Positions 11,275 to 20,141 of a stretch of 64,000 nucleotides of DNA are shown piece after piece. The position numbers and the translations under genes are program-made. Source of the stretch: MADRE3 sp963718195 (GTDB lineage: Bacteria > Desulfobacterota > Desulfobulbia > Desulfobulbales > Desulfocapsaceae); contig CAVQYQ010000005.1 of the NCBI GenBank assembly GCA_963718195.1, forward strand, positions 682,001 to 746,000. Direction: 5' to 3'. Every line of letters starts with the position of its first letter. The stretch's first letter is position 1. Under the pieces are notes generated by a model. The model did no database searches and was not told where the DNA came from. It saw only the letters and a list, made by a program, of their open reading frames with translations.

Positions 11275-12243
11275 TCAGTCAATGAAATACCAGAATTTAG
11301 GCTCTGTACCGAGGTCATCTTTCATCCTGAAAACCTTTTTGTGCTTCAGCACATAGCGGATCTCACTATCGGGGTCAAGCAGGTTTCCAAAAACCCGCGC
11401 CCCGGTGGGGCACGCCTCTACACAAGCAGGTAGTCTGCCTTTGCGCGTTCTCTGGATACAAAAGGTGCATTTCTCCATTTTACCTTTCGGTCTTATCCTG
11501 TTACCGAGGTAGTGTTGTTTGACCGTTATCTCGTCCCTGGGTATCTCTGGCTTTCCCCAGTTGAATCTACGACCATAGTATGGACACGCCGCCTGGCAGT
11601 AACGGCAGCCGATACACCAGTCATAGTCCACCACCACGATTCCATCAGGTTCCTTCCAGGTCGCCTTTGTCGGACACGCCTTGGTACAGGGTGCATTCTC
11701 ACAATGAAAGCACTGGGTACCCATGTAAAATTTATTTTCAACGGGAACTTTATGAAAGTAAGTGCCATCCCCGGTACTCGGGTCAAGTTTTCCCGGTTCC
11801 ATCTCGAAAATTCGGATGTATTGGGTGTTTGTTTTACGATCGAGGTTATTTTCTTTGATACAACCAGTCACACACTCCATAAACCCTTCGCAACGTGTTA
11901 TATTGAAAGCATAGCCGTAGAGCACTTTTTCTATTGGCGGTTCATTGTTAATCTGGACGTACATGTTGTCCTGGAGTTTTGCCAAACGCTCAAGACGAGC
12001 GACGGTATCATCCTTTTCCTGCTGGCTCATCAGCCGGTAATTCTTCTTGAAAAACTCTTTCCAGCGCAACTTCATCTGCTCAGACGATGCTGCATTGGCT
12101 GAAGGTATGCATCCGGTTGCAAGCGCAGCACTGCCCGCCGCTGCAGCAAGCGATAAACCTTTCATAAAAGAACGCCTGGTGCTTGTTTTTCCCAGAACAT
12201 TTTCTGTAATCGCTGTCGTGGTATCTGTCATTTTAGGACTCAT
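11275..12243 (-). CDS. Tat-exported four-cluster ferredoxin (NrfC/DsrO type)
   Basis: 322 residues. The N-terminus has a twin-arginine signal (STRRSFMKGLSLAAAAGSAA) and an ANA-type cleavage site near residue 50. Four cysteine groups for [4Fe-4S] clusters follow: CEGFMECVTGC, CFHCENAPCTKACPTKA, CIGCRYCQAACPYYG, and CTFCIQRTRKGRLPACVEAC. This is the periplasmic electron carrier that normally sits on an NrfD membrane subunit and passes electrons to cytochromes. It lies between the tetrahaem cytochrome gene (12 nt upstream) and nrfD. An alternative start at Met5 is possible and would not change the signal. Confidence 0.92.
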   Translation of the reverse strand: MSPKMTDTTTAITENVLGKTSTRRSFMKGLSLAAAAGSAALATGCIPSANAASSEQMKLRWKEFFKKNYRLMSQQEKDDTVARLERLAKLQDNMYVQINNEPPIEKVLYGYAFNITRCEGFMECVTGCIKENNLDRKTNTQYIRIFEMEPGKLDPSTGDGTYFHKVPVENKFYMGTQCFHCENAPCTKACPTKATWKEPDGIVVVDYDWCIGCRYCQAACPYYGRRFNWGKPEIPRDEITVKQHYLGNRIRPKGKMEKCTFCIQRTRKGRLPACVEACPTGARVFGNLLDPDSEIRYVLKHKKVFRMKDDLGTEPKFWYFID

Positions 12244-12255
12244 TGGATTTCCCTG

Positions 12256-12879
12256 TCATTTCAACGGAACGGAGTAAGTTGCCGGAAATCTTTCTTTAAA
12301 TCGAGGAGAATGAGGATCATGGCAAGTTGCACAATTATAGACAACTCGATCACCGGTCCAGTATTGCACACGTTTTCCATGAGCTCCCCCGAGCCAGTCA
12401 CGTTTCTGTCGGAAATGGCACTGACCGCACAACTGGTAACTGTGGTCATAATCAATCTTTCTGCCCTTCTTGTCCTCAAGAAAATCTCGATCTTCAGGAT
12501 GATGGCAATCTATGCAGCCGAGTTCACTACCCTCCTGTCCATGATCAATAACGACGTTGCCATGGGTCAGTTCCTGGCCGTTTTTGACCAGAACGTTCTT
12601 GTCGGTGTGACAGCTGGTACATTTAAAGCGCTCAATCTCATCTTTTCGAGCCAGCACTCGAAACGATCCGCCCTGATACTGTTCTTTTGCCAAGACGGTT
12701 TTTTCAATTACCGGCTGGACATGGGTGACAGATCGATTGTCAAAGCTTTCATCACTACTTTTCACCAAATCAATAAAAAGTGATTCACTCGCCTCGGAGG
12801 TCCCTGACATCCCAAGAATGAGGGTCAACACCGGCAGGAAGAGCAGCGGTCGCACATAGTGAGTAAATTGTATCTTCAT
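12256..12879 (-). CDS. Periplasmic tetrahaem cytochrome c of the nap cluster
   Basis: 207 residues with a Sec signal peptide (MKIQFTHYVRPLLFLPVLTL, cleavage after about residue 30 at SEA). Four CXXCH haem sites are visible: CTSCH, CIDCH, CGQCH and CATCH, with extra histidines (HHPED, HDPHSP) that could be sixth ligands. It probably carries electrons between the ferredoxin/NrfD pair and the NapB-like protein. I could not place it in a named cytochrome family; it is not NapC, because it lacks a membrane anchor. The Shine-Dalgarno before the ATG is weak. Confidence 0.88.
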   Translation of the reverse strand: MKIQFTHYVRPLLFLPVLTLILGMSGTSEASESLFIDLVKSSDESFDNRSVTHVQPVIEKTVLAKEQYQGGSFRVLARKDEIERFKCTSCHTDKNVLVKNGQELTHGNVVIDHGQEGSELGCIDCHHPEDRDFLEDKKGRKIDYDHSYQLCGQCHFRQKRDWLGGAHGKRVQYWTGDRVVYNCATCHDPHSPRFKERFPATYSVPLK

Positions 12880-12900
12880 AGAAGCCTGCTCATTCGCATA

Positions 12901-13560
12901 TTATCGGTTTCTGACAAATTCCTTTACCGGTTCCGTTTGAACTGACACCACGTGACACTGGCGGCAGTTTCCCCTTGCCGAATGTTCAACACGAATCTCA
13001 ACAACAGCTCCAGGCCCGGTATGACAGGAGATACAATTCTCCCGCAATTGCAATTGATGAGGGATTGGAGGTGGAGAACTGGCCAGAAAAGATCGCCCAA
13101 GCCGCGGCGGAGGGATTGATTTCCAATCCGTTTCAACAAACAGCTCCTGGGTGAGCGTTTGTGCATGGCACTGGTAGCAGAGCGTGTTTTCCGGGTGAGG
13201 AGTAACGGGAATGAATTTACCGAATTCCTGGGCATATCCCCCTTTTGCATGGCACGACAGACAGTCAGTTTCGTTGCCACTAAAGGTTAGATCGACCGGG
13301 TGAGGAATGGGTGGTGGAGACCCGGGATATTGCCTGAGAGCATAAAAATTTGCCAGGTTCCGATCTCCGGAATCAGCTGCCATGTATAGCTCTGGCGTTA
13401 TGTCATAACTCCGGAATAGTTTTTCGCCTTGATGGTCAAAATCTCCGACTTCGGCAGACTCCGCGGACAAAGCTGTCCCAAAAAACCACAGAAATCCGAG
13501 GATGCAGCAAACAGCTGCAAACATCCTTTTTCTAACTGCTTTTTCTGAATGTTCCATCAT
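12901..13560 (-). CDS. Tetrahaem NapB-like cytochrome made of two tandem NapB modules
   Basis: 219 residues from an ATG that overlaps the napA stop (ATGA). A hydrophobic signal segment spans about residues 12-32. The mature part shows two NapB-like di-haem modules: SPPPIPHPVDL then CLSCH and CYQCH, followed by SPPPIPHQLQL then CISCH and CRQCH. Classical NapB has one such module with the same PPxIPH text and two haems. The internal repeat therefore looks like a NapB duplication and fusion. It should be the direct electron donor to NapA. A second ATG three bases further is equally possible as start. Confidence 0.85.
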   Translation of the reverse strand: MMEHSEKAVRKRMFAAVCCILGFLWFFGTALSAESAEVGDFDHQGEKLFRSYDITPELYMAADSGDRNLANFYALRQYPGSPPPIPHPVDLTFSGNETDCLSCHAKGGYAQEFGKFIPVTPHPENTLCYQCHAQTLTQELFVETDWKSIPPPRLGRSFLASSPPPIPHQLQLRENCISCHTGPGAVVEIRVEHSARGNCRQCHVVSVQTEPVKEFVRNR

Positions 13561-15875
13561 GCTTTCTCCAGTCTGACAGCACACTTTTTATAGTCGGGTT
13601 GCTTGGATATCGGACAAAAGGCATCAAGCGTAACTTCATTGATCAAGTAACTCTCATCAAAAAACGGCACGAATACCATACCGCGGGTTGGTACCCCCCT
13701 GCCATTGATCTGGGCTGGCATAGTGATCTCGCCGCGACGTGAAATGATTTTAACCTTTTCGCCATTGACAACACCCAGCTCAGCTGCATCTTCCGGGTGT
13801 AATTCCACATATGCTGACGGTACGGCATTATGGAGGACCGGAACCCTCCTGGTCATTGAACCTGTGTGCCAATGCTCTATAACTCTGCCGGTGTTGAGCC
13901 AGAAGTTATATTCACTGTCAGGTGATTCAGCGGCAGGTTCATACGGCCTGGCCCATATCCAGGCACGGTTGTCTTTCTTGCCGTAAAAATCGAAATCCTT
14001 GCCGTTTGTGCAGGCAGGATCATAGTTGGGGTTGAAACGCCAGCGAGTCTCCTTGCCATTGACAAATGGCCATTGAACACCGGATCGTTCATTCAGGACC
14101 TTGTAGGATGCCATTTCGTGCTTCGGCCCCGCGTGAAACCTGCGATACTCCTCCCATATTTTTTCTATATAATCGGTTTGATCCCAGGAAAACTGTTTCT
14201 CAAAGCCTAACCTTCTTGCCACCTCAATTATCTGCCAGGTATCGGACATTGCCTCTCCGGGCGGGTCGAGTATCTGACCAAAATGCTGAGTGCGTCGTTC
14301 TGAATTTCCGAACATTCCCTCCTGCTCAATCCACATTGCGGCAGGCAGTATGACGTCTGCCACATCGGTGGTCGGAGTCGGGTATACATCAGAAACAACG
14401 ACAAAACGATCATCCTTCAATGTACCTTCCCGATAGCGTATGAGATTGGGCATGGTGACCATAGGGTTTGTCACCTGTATCCACATAAACTTTATATCGC
14501 CACGATCCAGAGCACGAAACATCTCAACCGTATGGTATGAAGGTTTGGGATCGATGTTACTGACCGGCACATCCCAGATTTCCGCAGCCATCTGGCGATG
14601 CTTCTCGTTCATCACCACCCCGTGCGGGAGTTTGTGGGTCAATGTGCCAACTTCACGGACGGTGCCGCAGGCGCTTGGTTGACCGGTCAGTGAGAATGGG
14701 CTGTTTCCCGGGGTTGAAATTTTACCAACCAGCAGGTGTATATTATAGACAAGGTTATTTATCCAGGTACCACGGGTATGCTGATTCATTCCCATACACC
14801 AGAAGGAAGTGATTTTCAGCGTCGGGTCGCCATAGAGCGAAGCCAGATATTTGATGTCCCTGGCCGAAACTCCAGAGATTTTTTCTACTTTTTCAGGCGT
14901 ATAATCCTCCAGAAATAGTTTGAACTCCTCCAGGCTTATAGACTCAGCCTTGTCTTTAAACGTGAAATGATCCTCGGTGCCATAACCTATATTTGTCTTG
15001 CCTTTATGAAACGATACGTGGTTGTTGACAAATTCCCAGTTCACCCAGTCATTCTTGATGATCTCGTAACAGATGGCATTAGCAACTGCGAGGTCGGTCT
15101 GGGGCTTGAAGATGATCGATTTATCTGCTGCCTGACTGGTCCTGGTCAAACGGGTCGCAAAATCAACAATATTCACATTAGCCCGTCGTTTTCGATTGGC
15201 AAGCATCCTGGAAAACAGAACGGGGTGCATCTCCGCCATGTTATTGCCCCAGGTTACGAAGACGTTTGCATGGTCAATATCCTCATAACACCCCATGGGC
15301 TCATCCAGTCCGAACGAAGTCATAAAACCCGTTACCGCACTGGCCATGCAGAGCCTGGCATTTGCCTCGACATTGTTTGTTCCCAGGCAGCCTTTGAACA
15401 GTTTAGAGGCCACGTATCCATCAGGAATCGTCCATTGACCGGAGCCGTACATGGCAACGGAATCCTTACCGTGTTTGTCTCTGGTCTCTTGTAATTTCTC
15501 GGCAACGAGATCAAGTGCCTCGGCTATGGGAACCTCAACCATCGAGCCGTTTTTCCTTACCAATGCCTTGGTCAGCCGATCCTTGCCATAGAGTGCCTGA
15601 ACAGAGTGGTATCCTTTCATGCAGCATAGTCCTTTGTTAACACTGCAGTTAGGATCTCCCTTCACCGCTATAGCCCTGTCACCTGAGACACCGACGAGGA
15701 CGCCGCAGCCGGTACCGCAGAAACGACAGGGAGCTTTTTGCCACGAAACGACGCCAGAGTTGTTATTGATTTTCTGCCAATCACCAAAACTGATTCCCGG
15801 GAAGAGCGATCCGGCAGTTGCTACCGCGCTGCTTGCAGCAGCATATTTCATAAACCTTCGTCTGTTCAGTTTCAT
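13557..15875 (-). CDS. napA: Periplasmic nitrate reductase catalytic subunit NapA
   Basis: A molybdenum bis-MGD enzyme that reduces nitrate to nitrite in the periplasm; 772 residues from the ATG preceded by GAGGTG. The Tat signal is NRRRFMKY at the N-terminus. The [4Fe-4S] ligands are CRFCGTGC (C50, C53, C57) and the second Cys of GLCC (C85). The Mo-ligand cysteine is in ANARLCMASA (C176), so this is the cysteine form and not a selenocysteine enzyme. The C-terminal text FWLNTGRVIEHWHTGSMTRR is typical of NapA. It is preceded by napD with 10 nt between and overlaps the cytochrome gene after it. A longer start 15 codons upstream is less likely. Confidence 0.95.
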   Translation of the reverse strand: MKLNRRRFMKYAAASSAVATAGSLFPGISFGDWQKINNNSGVVSWQKAPCRFCGTGCGVLVGVSGDRAIAVKGDPNCSVNKGLCCMKGYHSVQALYGKDRLTKALVRKNGSMVEVPIAEALDLVAEKLQETRDKHGKDSVAMYGSGQWTIPDGYVASKLFKGCLGTNNVEANARLCMASAVTGFMTSFGLDEPMGCYEDIDHANVFVTWGNNMAEMHPVLFSRMLANRKRRANVNIVDFATRLTRTSQAADKSIIFKPQTDLAVANAICYEIIKNDWVNWEFVNNHVSFHKGKTNIGYGTEDHFTFKDKAESISLEEFKLFLEDYTPEKVEKISGVSARDIKYLASLYGDPTLKITSFWCMGMNQHTRGTWINNLVYNIHLLVGKISTPGNSPFSLTGQPSACGTVREVGTLTHKLPHGVVMNEKHRQMAAEIWDVPVSNIDPKPSYHTVEMFRALDRGDIKFMWIQVTNPMVTMPNLIRYREGTLKDDRFVVVSDVYPTPTTDVADVILPAAMWIEQEGMFGNSERRTQHFGQILDPPGEAMSDTWQIIEVARRLGFEKQFSWDQTDYIEKIWEEYRRFHAGPKHEMASYKVLNERSGVQWPFVNGKETRWRFNPNYDPACTNGKDFDFYGKKDNRAWIWARPYEPAAESPDSEYNFWLNTGRVIEHWHTGSMTRRVPVLHNAVPSAYVELHPEDAAELGVVNGEKVKIISRRGEITMPAQINGRGVPTRGMVFVPFFDESYLINEVTLDAFCPISKQPDYKKCAVRLEKA

Positions 15876-15885
15876 GGTCACCTCG

Positions 15886-16131
15886 TTAATTCCCTTTGTT
15901 TTCGTTATCGTCGTAGCCAAAAGCCAGGCTGAGAGACTGCAGGGAGTGCAAATCCTTCAGGGTCTGTTGAAGATTTTTTTCGGTATTTTGGTCAGGAGTG
16001 TCGGTTACCAGTACAATAACGTCCTGGTTATCGGCAGGTATAATTTCGCAATAAGATGTCTTGGCGAGATCGGCACAAAGTGTTTCTTTTGCACCATTTC
16101 TTGGTATAGCCAGGTAACTGAAGATCGGCAT
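15886..16131 (-). CDS. napD: NapA signal-peptide chaperone NapD
   Basis: 81 residues from the ATG at 16131, which has AAAAGGAG upstream. NapD proteins are small cytoplasmic chaperones that bind the Tat signal of NapA until the cofactor is loaded. Size, ferredoxin-like composition and position directly before napA fit; the central text CEIIPADNQDVIVLVTD resembles the beta strand of the family that holds the signal peptide. It is the first gene of the nap unit. Confidence 0.85.
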   Translation of the reverse strand: MPIFSYLAIPRNGAKETLCADLAKTSYCEIIPADNQDVIVLVTDTPDQNTEKNLQQTLKDLHSLQSLSLAFGYDDNENKGN

Positions 16132-16215
16132 ACTCACTCCTTTTTATTGTTATGAGATGAGTACTGCAATGTGGTATTCTGTTATATTGTTATAACATTG
16201 ATTACCGTAGATTCC

Positions 16216-16229
16216 TTGACTTAGATCAA
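16216..16229 (-). promoter_or_regulatory. FNR/CRP-family box upstream of napD
   Basis: TTGACTTAGATCAA is a near-perfect dyad matching the FNR consensus TTGAT-N4-ATCAA with one change. It is 85 nt upstream of the napD start and the only such dyad noticed in the 300-nt gap 16132-16431. It suggests anaerobic or nitrogen-oxide control of the nap unit by a CRP/FNR-family protein. Confidence 0.5.
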
Positions 16230-16385
16230 TTTTAGAAATTAATGTTCGGTGAGGTTTGCTGGCAATTGAGCTGGTTTAAATCAACAGTGAACCCTCATTA
16301 GAGAGCTGAGCACCATTGTCGCCTTGACCAGCTGTGTAAGAAAAAATATGGATATTGCTGTTTTTTACGGTTAGGGAAAAAGAAG

Positions 16386-16420
16386 CCCCCCACCGGATAT
16401 TCATTCATCCGGTAGGGGGT
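16386..16420 (-). terminator. Terminator of the Sec-containing flavoprotein gene
   Basis: On the minus strand CCCCCTACCGGAT pairs with ATCCGGTGGGGGG across a short loop, then CTTCTTTTT follows. It lies just past the stop of the flavoprotein gene. Confidence 0.8.
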
Positions 16421-16431
16421 AATGAAATGTA

Positions 16432-17787
16432 TCAGGCGTTCAGCTTCTGCAGGGCCTGTTCTGCCGCGATCGTAATTGGTTCAGCGCTCGGCTCAGATGA
16501 AATATCAGGGTTGCACGCCGAGGTAAACGTGGTCAGCTCAGAAATAGTTTTACCACCAAGGATAAATGCCGTTACGGCATCTATTTCCCGGGCAGGAGCA
16601 ACAGAATGACTGACAATCTGTCCACCAATCAGTTTTTCTGTGTTCTTATCAAACACCAGTTTTATCTTCCAGGGCTTCATACCTGGAATCATCCCGTGTT
16701 TACTCCTGGAATCGACAATGGCACAAACTGTTTCAAAGCCCTCCTGTGCTGCCCGTTCTTCTGAAAAACCGGTAGCTGTTATGGTCATATCAAACATTTT
16801 ACAACCGCCGGCATCAAGAACTCCGGGAAATTTAATGTCATACCCTGCCAGTCTCTTTGCTGCAAGTCGACCCTGGACAACTGCTGGGCCCCTGAGTTGA
16901 CCAGGCGTAGGTCGCCTGGTAATAAAATTGAATTTTTCCACGCAATCTCCACCGGCCAGGATGTCGGGATCGGAGGTTTCCTGGAATTCGTTGACTTTTA
17001 TACCGAATTTCCCAATCTCGAGACCAATATCCTGGGCCAGCTCGACATTTGGTTTGACACCCACATTCACGAACACCACATCCGCATCAAGTTTTTTCCC
17101 TGAGGCAAGCTCCAACCCTGCAACTCGGCCATCTTTACCAATTATCTTTACAACCTTCTCACCTGTCAGGATCTGTAATCCTTTTTCCTCCAGGTAATGT
17201 TTGACCTCATCGCCCATATCCCTATCGAGCATCAGTGGCAATGGGCGGTCCATCAGTTCGATTATTGAAATCCTTCCGTTATCTCTATTCATCTCCTTGA
17301 GTAAAGAACCAATTTCCATACTGATGAAACCAGCTCCAATGAATACAATATTCCTGGTACCTTCTTTTCCAAGGAAGCCTTTTATTTTATCAGCATCGGG
17401 CAGACCCCTCAGGGTCAAAACCCCCTCCAATTCGTTTCCTTCGATTGGCGGGATAAAAGAGCGCGCTCCTGTCGCCAGATATAGTTTGTCATACTCGAAT
17501 TCATTGCCCTGTGAAGAAAACACCACTTTCTTCTCGGAATCGATTCTGGATACTTCATCCTGAACCACATTCACCCCAATTCCCTGGAGCATTTTGTCAG
17601 GAACGACAATAGATTTCCCAGTGACCTGACCGGCCACAACATGCGGTAAAGCTCACCTGACAATGAAAAACTCTTCTTTTCGAATAACCGTAACATCTAC
17701 ATCGGGAAGAAGTTTCTTTGACATCATTGCTGCAGGACCACCCGACCCACTGCAGCCGACAATAACAAGCTTTTCTCCTTTTTTCAT
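16432..17787 (-). CDS. Selenocysteine-containing FAD/NAD(P) disulfide reductase (NADH oxidase/CoA-disulfide reductase family)
   Basis: A 451-residue flavoprotein if the UGA at 17655-17653 is read as Sec45. The N-terminal FAD site is VIVGCSGSGGPAA (residues 8-20). The active site reads FFIVR-U-ALPHVVAG, where family members have the redox cysteine followed by xLPY. The second nucleotide-binding site is FIGAGFISMEIG and the C-terminal dimer domain is intact to the stop. The start has AAAGGAGG five nt before it. Both parts around the UGA are in one frame with no other stop. The UGA is followed by a hairpin (17637-17621) of SECIS type. Coded without Sec the protein would lack its FAD domain. Function in this cell (NADH peroxidase/oxidase, CoA-disulfide or polysulfide reduction) is not settled. 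It is a single gene between nap and the radical SAM gene. Confidence 0.9.
17621..17655 (-). promoter_or_regulatory. UGA-Sec codon and bacterial SECIS hairpin of the flavoprotein gene
   Basis: Minus strand: UGA at 17655-17653, 21 nt gap, stem GUGGCC/GGUCAC (six pairs, one G-U) and apical loop GGUCA. Published rules for bacterial SECIS ask for a short stem, a loop of 3-14 nt with G in the first two positions, and a UGA-to-loop distance of about 16-37 nt; all are met. The GGUC in the loop is like that of E. coli fdhF. Confidence 0.8.
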
Positions 17788-18138
17788 AGTGCCTCCTTTG
17801 GCAATTGAACAGCGAGATGATGAATGAAAGCAAGAAATCAGCAACACATCTATTTAAGACATTAGTTTAGAACATATACCCACAAAGCCTTCCTGTCAAA
17901 GAATTTTTTTCATCTGGAAAAATTATAAATGATATTTTTCAAGAGAATATGGTGCTATGTATAAACAGTGAGAATAGTGTAGGTTGGCTGCTGAAAATTA
18001 TGGTAATTACCAGAGGTCCGTAGCCATAAGAACCGAACGAGGTAATCATTGGAACGAACCGAAGCGGATGAGCGCTCTTAATGTTTACCAATTGATACGT
18101 ATCATCTGCCATTTATATCACCGAGGACTATCATTTCC
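17788..18138. other. Intergenic gap without a recognised gene
   Basis: 351 bases between the divergent flavoprotein and radical SAM genes. Besides the AT-rich stretch 17870-17990, where promoters for both sides probably lie, no gene, RNA or clear operator is seen. Confidence 0.4.
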
Positions 18139-19113
18139 ATGCTCCAGCTCAAAGATATTGCCGGTATCAACGTGGAAGCATCTGCTCGATGCAATGCCCA
18201 CTGTCCCTTTTGCAGCAGGAACCAAAAGGTGCGTCCCTATTCCAGTCACCTGCTGAGACTTAAAGATTTTAAAAAATTACCCGTTGAACTGTTCGACTCG
18301 CTTGAGTGGCTGTCATTCAGCGGCAATTTTGGCGATCCGTGTACAAATCCCGAACTCCCGGAAATAGCAGCCTACCTGAAAAGCAAGTGCCCAACACTTA
18401 TGTTAATGGGAAGCACTAATGGTTCGGTACAGGACAGTAACTGGTGGAGAAAACTGGGCCAGTATTACTCAGATGGCAATATGTACTTCTCGCTAGATGG
18501 CCTTGCCGACAGCCACCCCAAACACCGGAAAGGAACGAATTTTCACAAGATTATTGAAAATATCAGAGCTTTCACCGAAGCCGGAGGCGTTGCCTACTGG
18601 CAATTTATCCTTTTCGAACACAACGAAAGCCAGATTCAGGCTGCTGAAAATATGGCAAAAGAAATTGGCTGTTCTCGCTTTTTTGTTATCTCTTCCCGGG
18701 AATACAATCGTGATTGTCAAAGACCAAACAATACTATTTTCTCGCTGAAAGATGAGATTTTTACTCAATACCAGAAGAAGGCAAGCGGACCGAAGGAACG
18801 GGCTCTGTGCAAACCGCTCCAGAATCACTCAATCTATTTTGCGGCAGACGGAAGCGTCCACCCATGTTGCCTTGCTCACTGCAACTACATAACCGAGCAC
18901 GAACCCTCATTCCAGTTCATTATCGATCTCATTGAAAAGTACAACGATGAGATTAATTTCAAGACAAAACCTCTTGAGGATATTCTCCAGGGCCCCTATT
19001 TTAAAGAGGTTCTCAAGTTGTCAGTAGACAACAGCTACTGCAAGGTTAAATGCAGTAAATACAGGAAGCAGGCACGGGCTGAGTTGATTCTGGTTGACAA
19101 ATATTTTGTCTAA
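18139..19113 (+). CDS. Radical SAM/SPASM-type protein of unknown substrate
   Basis: 324 residues. The radical SAM cluster motif CNAHCPFC gives Cys18, Cys22 and Cys25, the CX3CX2C pattern that binds the SAM-[4Fe-4S] cluster. The C-terminal part has further cysteines typical of SPASM/twitch auxiliary clusters: CKPLQ, then GSVHPCCLAHC, then YCKVKC. The text GNFGDPCTNPEL stands where the family usually has GGEPxL, so the SAM-binding glycine motif is altered. No peptide substrate gene is seen next to it; it stands alone between convergent and divergent neighbours. Likely a peptide- or protein-modifying or anaerobic maturase enzyme, substrate unknown. Confidence 0.8.
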   Translation: MLQLKDIAGINVEASARCNAHCPFCSRNQKVRPYSSHLLRLKDFKKLPVELFDSLEWLSFSGNFGDPCTNPELPEIAAYLKSKCPTLMLMGSTNGSVQDSNWWRKLGQYYSDGNMYFSLDGLADSHPKHRKGTNFHKIIENIRAFTEAGGVAYWQFILFEHNESQIQAAENMAKEIGCSRFFVISSREYNRDCQRPNNTIFSLKDEIFTQYQKKASGPKERALCKPLQNHSIYFAADGSVHPCCLAHCNYITEHEPSFQFIIDLIEKYNDEINFKTKPLEDILQGPYFKEVLKLSVDNSYCKVKCSKYRKQARAELILVDKYFV

Positions 19114-19180
19114 AATTGAATTTGCAGAAGTTCTGAGTCTTGCCAGGTAAGCGTAAGGAGCGACCACGTAACTGATGAGC

Positions 19181-19215
19181 AAAAAGGCCAGACAGCAATA
19201 TAACGCTGTCTGGCC
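19181..19215 (-). terminator. Terminator between the radical SAM and SYLF genes
   Basis: A perfect 10-bp stem, GGCCAGACAG / CTGTCTGGCC, with a 10-nt loop. On the minus strand it is followed by TTTTT (gene ending at 19249); on the plus strand by TCTT, so it may serve both convergent genes. Confidence 0.85.
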
Positions 19216-19248
19216 TCTTACCATGTAAAAAATGAGCGATTTTTACAC

Positions 19249-19929
19249 TTACTGAGTGGTTAATTGTGCAACTGCTGCCCTGAGTGCATCAGCATCGGGG
19301 TTTATCGCTGATTGTCTGACAATAATATCTGTCGGGCTGACTGTCTTGCCATAATAGGCTGCGTTGAACTTATCTTTGGTTTTAATAACGGCACCATCAA
19401 GCGACATACCAACGAATGCCCCTTTTGATCGTGAGTAAGACAATATGTCAGCTGTCTGAGCGGTCGCTCCTCCTCCTACCGGTCCCGCGGCAAAGGTCGC
19501 ATCAGCCCCAAGTTTAAAGGAGCTGGTCAGCAGACTCTCCATGCCTCTGTCCGTCATAACCATAAGGACCACCTCTGAAGCTTCACCACCCACCTGCAGA
19601 CCAACTGATATTGATCCAAGGGTATAAAACGCCGGGTATCCCCATTTACCTGTGTTGCCATCCTGAACGACAAGTGCACCACTTCCTCCGGATCCTCCCA
19701 CGAAAAAGGCTCCCTTGATGGATTGCGGAATCACCAGTAAAGCTTTTGCATCTTTAACCTTTTTCCTGAACCATTCAAGGTCTGAATCGGCACCGAAACT
19801 ATTGATCAGCGCTACTGATTTATCGACGATAGCTTGAGCTTCGACCTTCTGATCAGCCCCCTGAGCAACACTGACAACAAACAAACTTACAACAAAACAA
19901 GATATCATAATGAACTTTGGAATTTTCAT
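19249..19929 (-). CDS. Exported SYLF-domain (YSC84-type) lipid-binding protein
   Basis: 226 residues from the ATG at 19929, which has AGGAGAGG upstream; the longer frame start has no such site. A Sec signal peptide ends near QGA (residue 23). The rest is one SYLF domain: KAKALLVIP-like text (KDAKALLVIPQSIKGAFFVG), a glycine-rich turn GGSGGSGALV, LQVGGEASEVVLMVMTDRG, GPVGGGATAQTADILSYSRS and GAFVGMSLDG. SYLF domains bind phosphoinositides in eukaryotes; the bacterial periplasmic role is unclear. It is followed upstream by another envelope protein gene and may share a stress-related regulon, which is inference. Confidence 0.88.
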   Translation of the reverse strand: MKIPKFIMISCFVVSLFVVSVAQGADQKVEAQAIVDKSVALINSFGADSDLEWFRKKVKDAKALLVIPQSIKGAFFVGGSGGSGALVVQDGNTGKWGYPAFYTLGSISVGLQVGGEASEVVLMVMTDRGMESLLTSSFKLGADATFAAGPVGGGATAQTADILSYSRSKGAFVGMSLDGAVIKTKDKFNAAYYGKTVSPTDIIVRQSAINPDADALRAAVAQLTTQ

Positions 19930-20141
19930 GGACCCTCTCCTTTGTAGATTTTGGTATTTCCCGCTCGGGACAACCGGTTTTTGGAACTGGCGGGTAACGT
20001 CGACTTGGCAGCACATAGAAAGATGGTGCAAGCTTTAATCTAAGAACTATCTCAATCGAGGCAATAGCCTTTTATGAAAATGCTCAGCTTGGTACATTAG
20101 ATTGTATTTTCACCAGTCGAAAACCAAGGTGCTGTATCTCA

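Noticed and set aside
13557..15875. NapA as a selenocysteine enzyme (formate dehydrogenase type)
   Set aside because: The Mo ligand codon in ANARLCMASA is a Cys codon and the C-terminal text is of nitrate reductase.
17653..17655. UGA read as a nonsense mutation (pseudogene) in the flavoprotein gene
   Set aside because: It falls exactly on the catalytic Cys position, both sides are intact and a SECIS-type hairpin follows. Decay would not be expected to hit that codon and keep the rest.
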